Made by a program: the position numbers and the translations under genes. Positions 61,243 through 64,000 of a stretch of 64,000 bases of DNA are shown here, piece by piece. This stretch comes from Succinispira mobilis DSM 6222 (lineage in GTDB: Bacteria > Bacillota > Negativicutes > Acidaminococcales > Succinispiraceae): the NCBI RefSeq assembly GCF_000384135.1, contig NZ_KB913028.1:1639351-1703350 (forward strand), in the 5' to 3' direction. Under the pieces are notes generated by a model that was not told the origin of the DNA, made no database searches, and worked only from the letters and a program-made list of their open reading frames with translations. Position 1 is the stretch's first letter; every line of letters starts with the position of its first letter.

Positions 61243-62179
61243 TACAATTTTAGAGATAAAAGGTTTAACCAAAAAGTTCTTAAATGAGCAAGGTCAAACA
61301 CTTACTGCTTGTAATAACATTTCCCTAACAGCGACCAAAGGGCAAACTTTAGGCATTGTTGGCGAAAGTGGTTGCGGTAAAACTACTTTAATGCGCACTC
61401 TTACCCAAATATTTCCAGCCAATGGCGGCGAAATCATCTTAGATGGTGTTAATATCTTAAACTTAAGCGGTGAAGCCGCAAGGCAATCTCGTCGCAAACT
61501 ACAGATGGTATTTCAAGATCCTTCATCTTCTTTCAACCCTAAAATGAAAGTAAAAGATATTATTTGTGAGCCTTTGTTGAATTTTAATTTAATTAAAAAA
61601 GCTGATGTTGACAACAAAGCTAGCGAGTTATTGACTTTAGTTGAGCTTCCACCTGACTTTAAAGACCGCTATCCTCATAGCATGAGTGGCGGACAACGCC
61701 AACGTCTCGGTATAGCTCGTGCTTTATCGCTAGAGCCAGAAATTATAATTTTTGATGAAGCGACTTCAGCTCTAGATGTTTCTGTACAAAATACAATTTG
61801 TGAGTTACTAGCAAAATTGCAACGTGAAAAACAGCTAACCTATTTGTTTATTTGCCATGATCTAGCTTTAGTAAATAGCTTTTCTCATAAAATAGCGGTA
61901 ATGTATTTAGGCAATATTGTAGAAATGCTCGATAACACAAAATATGAACTATCGGCAGATGCTCTACATCCTTATACTAAAGCCTTGATAAAATCTGTTT
62001 TTACTTCTAACACCAAAATAATTGAACCCCTGGAAGGTGATATCCCTAGTCCTATAGATTTACCTAAAGGCTGTCCTTTCCAAAGTCGTTGTGCCATTGC
62101 CCAAGAAATTTGCAGTAGCGAACCACCTGTTTTAAAGCAAATTAAAGTTGGGCATCAAGCTGCTTGCCATTTAATTTAA
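61235..62179 (+). CDS. Opp/Nik-type ABC transporter ATPase 2
   Basis: The 314-residue DppF/NikE-type ATPase starts at TTG 61235 with GGAGG nine bases upstream. It has GESGCGKTT, MSGGQRQRLGIARAL, IIFDEATSALD and FICHDLA. The C-terminal extension GDIPSPIDLPKGCPFQSRC and CSSEPP is the oligopeptide/dipeptide-type domain, with Cys residues that can bind a 4Fe-4S cluster in some members. It is the last gene of the five-gene importer operon. Confidence 0.92.
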   Translation: MSNTILEIKGLTKKFLNEQGQTLTACNNISLTATKGQTLGIVGESGCGKTTLMRTLTQIFPANGGEIILDGVNILNLSGEAARQSRRKLQMVFQDPSSSFNPKMKVKDIICEPLLNFNLIKKADVDNKASELLTLVELPPDFKDRYPHSMSGGQRQRLGIARALSLEPEIIIFDEATSALDVSVQNTICELLAKLQREKQLTYLFICHDLALVNSFSHKIAVMYLGNIVEMLDNTKYELSADALHPYTKALIKSVFTSNTKIIEPLEGDIPSPIDLPKGCPFQSRCAIAQEICSSEPPVLKQIKVGHQAACHLI

Positions 62180-62252
62180 CCTACTTCTTCAACTTTAAAA
62201 TATTGTCTTTTAAAAAAACTATTTGCTTATTTTCAATTGCTCATAATGCTAA

Positions 62253-62297
62253 AATACAACAGGGTTATCATGTAATGATACCCTGTTGTATTTTTTT
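62253..62297 (+). terminator. Terminator of the ABC importer operon
   Basis: AATACAACAGGGTTATCAT and its near-perfect complement enclose a three-base loop and are followed by seven T residues. Its minus-strand reading could also serve the convergent chemoreceptor gene. Confidence 0.9.
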
Positions 62298-62347
62298 GCT
62301 ACAAAGTGTCTAGCCTTGATTTTTTTCAACTTAAAAAATTAAACTTA

Positions 62348-63391
62348 TTACTTTTCATTAGCTAAATGATTCAGTTGCTCTGTTAAACTATGAATTTCTT
62401 CAATGCTAGCGGTTACTTCTTGAATTGCCGCCGCTTGTTGTTCTACCGTCGAAGATGTTTCGTTACCCATAACTACAGTTTTAGTTACAGAATCCCGAAT
62501 CACAGTGGTAAACTCTTTTATTTTACCTACTGTTTGCTTAGAATCTTCGGCTAATTTACGAATTTCTTGTGCAACAACACTAAACCCTAAACCAGCTTCT
62601 CCGGCCCTAGCTGCTTCTATCGCTGCATTTAATCCTAATAATCGAGTTTGATCCGCAATCTCTTTAATCAAATCCATTACTTGATTAATTTGTGCTGTAA
62701 CTACATCTACATTTTTTATTTCCGAATTCAATTTGTTTTGATTTTCGCTAACCGTTCCTGCAGAAGCTGCCATTTCTTCCATGGTTGAGGATATTTGCGC
62801 AATTCCATCATTTAAGACATCAGATATTGACTGTAATTTGCGTTGCTGGTAAGCACTTTTAGACATATTATTAGCGACTATAAATAATACATTAGCCGCA
62901 GCTTCAATCCCCTCTTTAGACAACTTACGAATATCTTGCACCGATTTTACATATTCCTCTTCATTTACACCTATTTCTTTAGCAATTCTACGATATTTCG
63001 CTTCGTCGGGTAATTCTGTTAGCACTTGCCCCCCTAAAATAGTACCAATTTGTCTTCCTTCTAATAAAATCGGAGCAGCAAAATCAATCAAACCCGCGTG
63101 ACATTCATATACTACAGGTCGACCTAAACGAGCAGCTTCTTCTCCACCTTTTTTATGTGAAGCCGCACAACGCTTATCTCCGCAATCCGTAGAATGAGTA
63201 TGATCGCAAAATCTTGTATAGCTACTTGGCTTAGTTACAGGATTGCCATCTGTATCAACAGTTACACTAGCAAGTCCAACCCCCTTAGCAAAATCATCTT
63301 GAAATCTTTGCAAAAACTCCAAATCAATTACATCTGTCAATTTAATGTTTTGCAAATCTTGAATATTTTTTGTTTTTGAATTTTGCATCAT
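62348..63391 (-). CDS. Soluble chemoreceptor-like protein with PocR sensory domain
   Basis: The 347-residue protein has no membrane helix. ATG 63391 is preferred because AAGAGGAG lies ten bases upstream; a longer frame to 63430 is possible. An N-terminal PocR domain (about 20-180) has [51 protein letters not shown] and [15 protein letters not shown] short signalling domain (about 190-345) has [20 protein letters not shown] and [14 protein letters not shown]. It would sense a cytoplasmic small molecule. PocR domains are found in propanediol and glycerol regulators, but the ligand here is unknown. Confidence 0.88.
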   Translation of the reverse strand: MMQNSKTKNIQDLQNIKLTDVIDLEFLQRFQDDFAKGVGLASVTVDTDGNPVTKPSSYTRFCDHTHSTDCGDKRCAASHKKGGEEAARLGRPVVYECHAGLIDFAAPILLEGRQIGTILGGQVLTELPDEAKYRRIAKEIGVNEEEYVKSVQDIRKLSKEGIEAAANVLFIVANNMSKSAYQQRKLQSISDVLNDGIAQISSTMEEMAASAGTVSENQNKLNSEIKNVDVVTAQINQVMDLIKEIADQTRLLGLNAAIEAARAGEAGLGFSVVAQEIRKLAEDSKQTVGKIKEFTTVIRDSVTKTVVMGNETSSTVEQQAAAIQEVTASIEEIHSLTEQLNHLANEK

Positions 63392-63420
63392 ACTCTTTGC
63401 ACTCCTCTTATTTTTTATAG

Positions 63421-63446
63421 CTAAAAACACTTTTTTTGTGTTTTAG
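63421..63446. repeat. Leader hairpin of the PocR chemoreceptor gene
   Basis: On the minus strand CTAAAACAC pairs with GTGTTTTTAG around a loop of seven A residues, about 30 bases before the start codon. It may be an attenuator-like or stabilising structure. Confidence 0.35.
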
Positions 63447-63518
63447 TTACTTTGAAAATAAATCTTTCTGTTTCGGATTTTGAAATGTAGGCGTTTTAAA
63501 AAACATAAGTCTTTTCAG

Positions 63519-63547
63519 TAAGTACCAACTAACTAATTTGTTGTCAA
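63519..63547 (-). promoter_or_regulatory. Candidate promoter of the PocR chemoreceptor gene
   Basis: A perfect TTGACA box on the minus strand is followed after 17 bases by TACTTA, a poor -10 box. The leader would be about 120 bases. Confidence 0.4.
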
Positions 63548-63893
63548 TATTTTAATTAATTGTAGCATATTCCGAAAAATGAAACAATACTTCTAGTAAC
63601 AAGCCTTATATCAATCATAATAATTTATTTAACTATTTAAACCGATTTAGCCTATTTATAAAAATCATCTTCCCCTTATATTCCTTACTCTTTTACAAAA
63701 AACTCCATTTTCATTCTAAAAGCATTTTTTTCTTATGTTTCTCTATTTCTTGCCCCTGTGTTAATATAGTATCCTTTACAACAAACTTGACCTTTCCCAT
63801 ATTTGTACTTTATTTTCAACTATCGCTATTGTATAGCTTTAAGATTTTCGGAACCATGTGCACAATCCATGGTTTTCTATACACAAAAAAGAA
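63548..63893. other. Non-coding AT-rich gap
   Basis: I see no gene in these 346 bases on either strand. The only structures are the 7-bp inverted repeat AACCATG/CATGGTT near 63851-63873 and the tail of the tRNA terminator. Confidence 0.5.
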
Positions 63894-63894
63894 A

Positions 63895-63922
63895 AAAGTC
63901 TGTATATCACTATACAGACTTT
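63895..63922 (-). terminator. Terminator after the tRNA gene
   Basis: AAAGTCTGTATA and TATACAGACTTT enclose four bases and are followed on the minus strand by TTTCTTTTTT. It lies seven bases after the tRNA 3' end. Confidence 0.9.
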
Positions 63923-63929
63923 ACTTACT

Positions 63930-64000
63930 TGGAGCTACTGACGGGAATTGAACCTGCGACCTGCTGATTACGAATCAGCTGCTCTACCAACTGAGCTACA
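63930..64000 (-). tRNA. tRNA-Thr (anticodon CGU), 5' five bases beyond the window
   Basis: Reading on the minus strand, the D arm GCTCAGTTGGTAGAGC, the anticodon arm GCTGA-TTCGTAA-TCAGC with anticodon CGT, the T loop TTCAATT and an encoded CCA end are all clear. U at the discriminator position fits threonine. The acceptor strand CAGTAGC predicts that the missing 5' bases are GCTAC. The T stem GCAGG/CCCGT has an A-C mismatch and a G-U pair. A terminator follows directly, so this is the last tRNA of its transcript. Confidence 0.93.

Overview
The window is AT-rich DNA that reads as the chromosome of a motile, strictly anaerobic, diderm Firmicute of the Negativicutes type. Firmicute traits are GGAGG-type ribosome binding sites, frequent TTG/GTG starts, a CIRCE element at groES-groEL and intrinsic terminators. 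Diderm traits are a TonB-dependent receptor, a TonB protein and an outer-membrane barrel protein. Na+-translocating decarboxylase subunits, a Dcu-type dicarboxylate carrier, a soluble fumarate-reductase-like pair and a B12 riboswitch point to succinate/fumarate/propionate-type fermentation. The genus cannot be fixed from sequence alone.

Layout. 1-3991: edge of a bile-acid:sodium-symporter family gene, a tiny delta and a beta subunit of a Na+-pumping decarboxylase, a LarA-type racemase and an unknown gene. 4035-12000: alanine racemase, then tsaE-tsaB-rimI-tsaD (t6A tRNA modification) with a PdtaS-like histidine kinase and ANTAR regulator, then CIRCE-groES-groEL. 12251-21682: a cache-domain chemoreceptor, then a haem uptake and anaerobic haem-opening operon (tonB, binding protein, permease, ATPase, flavodoxin, ChuW/HutW-type radical SAM enzyme, TonB-dependent receptor). 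21966-23440: a queuosine-precursor salvage pair behind a preQ1-like leader.

23508-34312 is the most interesting block. It is a cyclic-di-GMP-controlled exopolysaccharide locus: outer-membrane barrel, triple-NodB deacetylase, PilZ-linked GT2 synthase, a second NodB-fold protein, a GH18-like lipoprotein and a diguanylate cyclase. A c-di-GMP-I (GEMM) riboswitch precedes the barrel gene, and a second one lies directly before the cyclase itself. 34390-43194 is a nine-gene operon encoding HdrABC, FlxABCD-like proteins and a soluble FrdAB-like pair, a candidate flavin-based electron-bifurcating fumarate reductase.

43379-50429: an H-NOX chemoreceptor that keeps the O2-stabilising tyrosine, a dapB-like gene, a hybrid cache/PAS histidine kinase and a REC-HD-GYP phosphodiesterase. 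50546-56597: an NlpC/P60 hydrolase, a C4-dicarboxylate carrier, an exported acetolactate decarboxylase, ung and an NhaC antiporter. 56729-62179: a cobalamin riboswitch with terminator controlling a complete Opp/Nik-type ABC importer. The window ends with a soluble PocR-domain chemoreceptor and a tRNA-Thr(CGU) cut by the edge. No insertion sequence, prophage or CRISPR array was seen.
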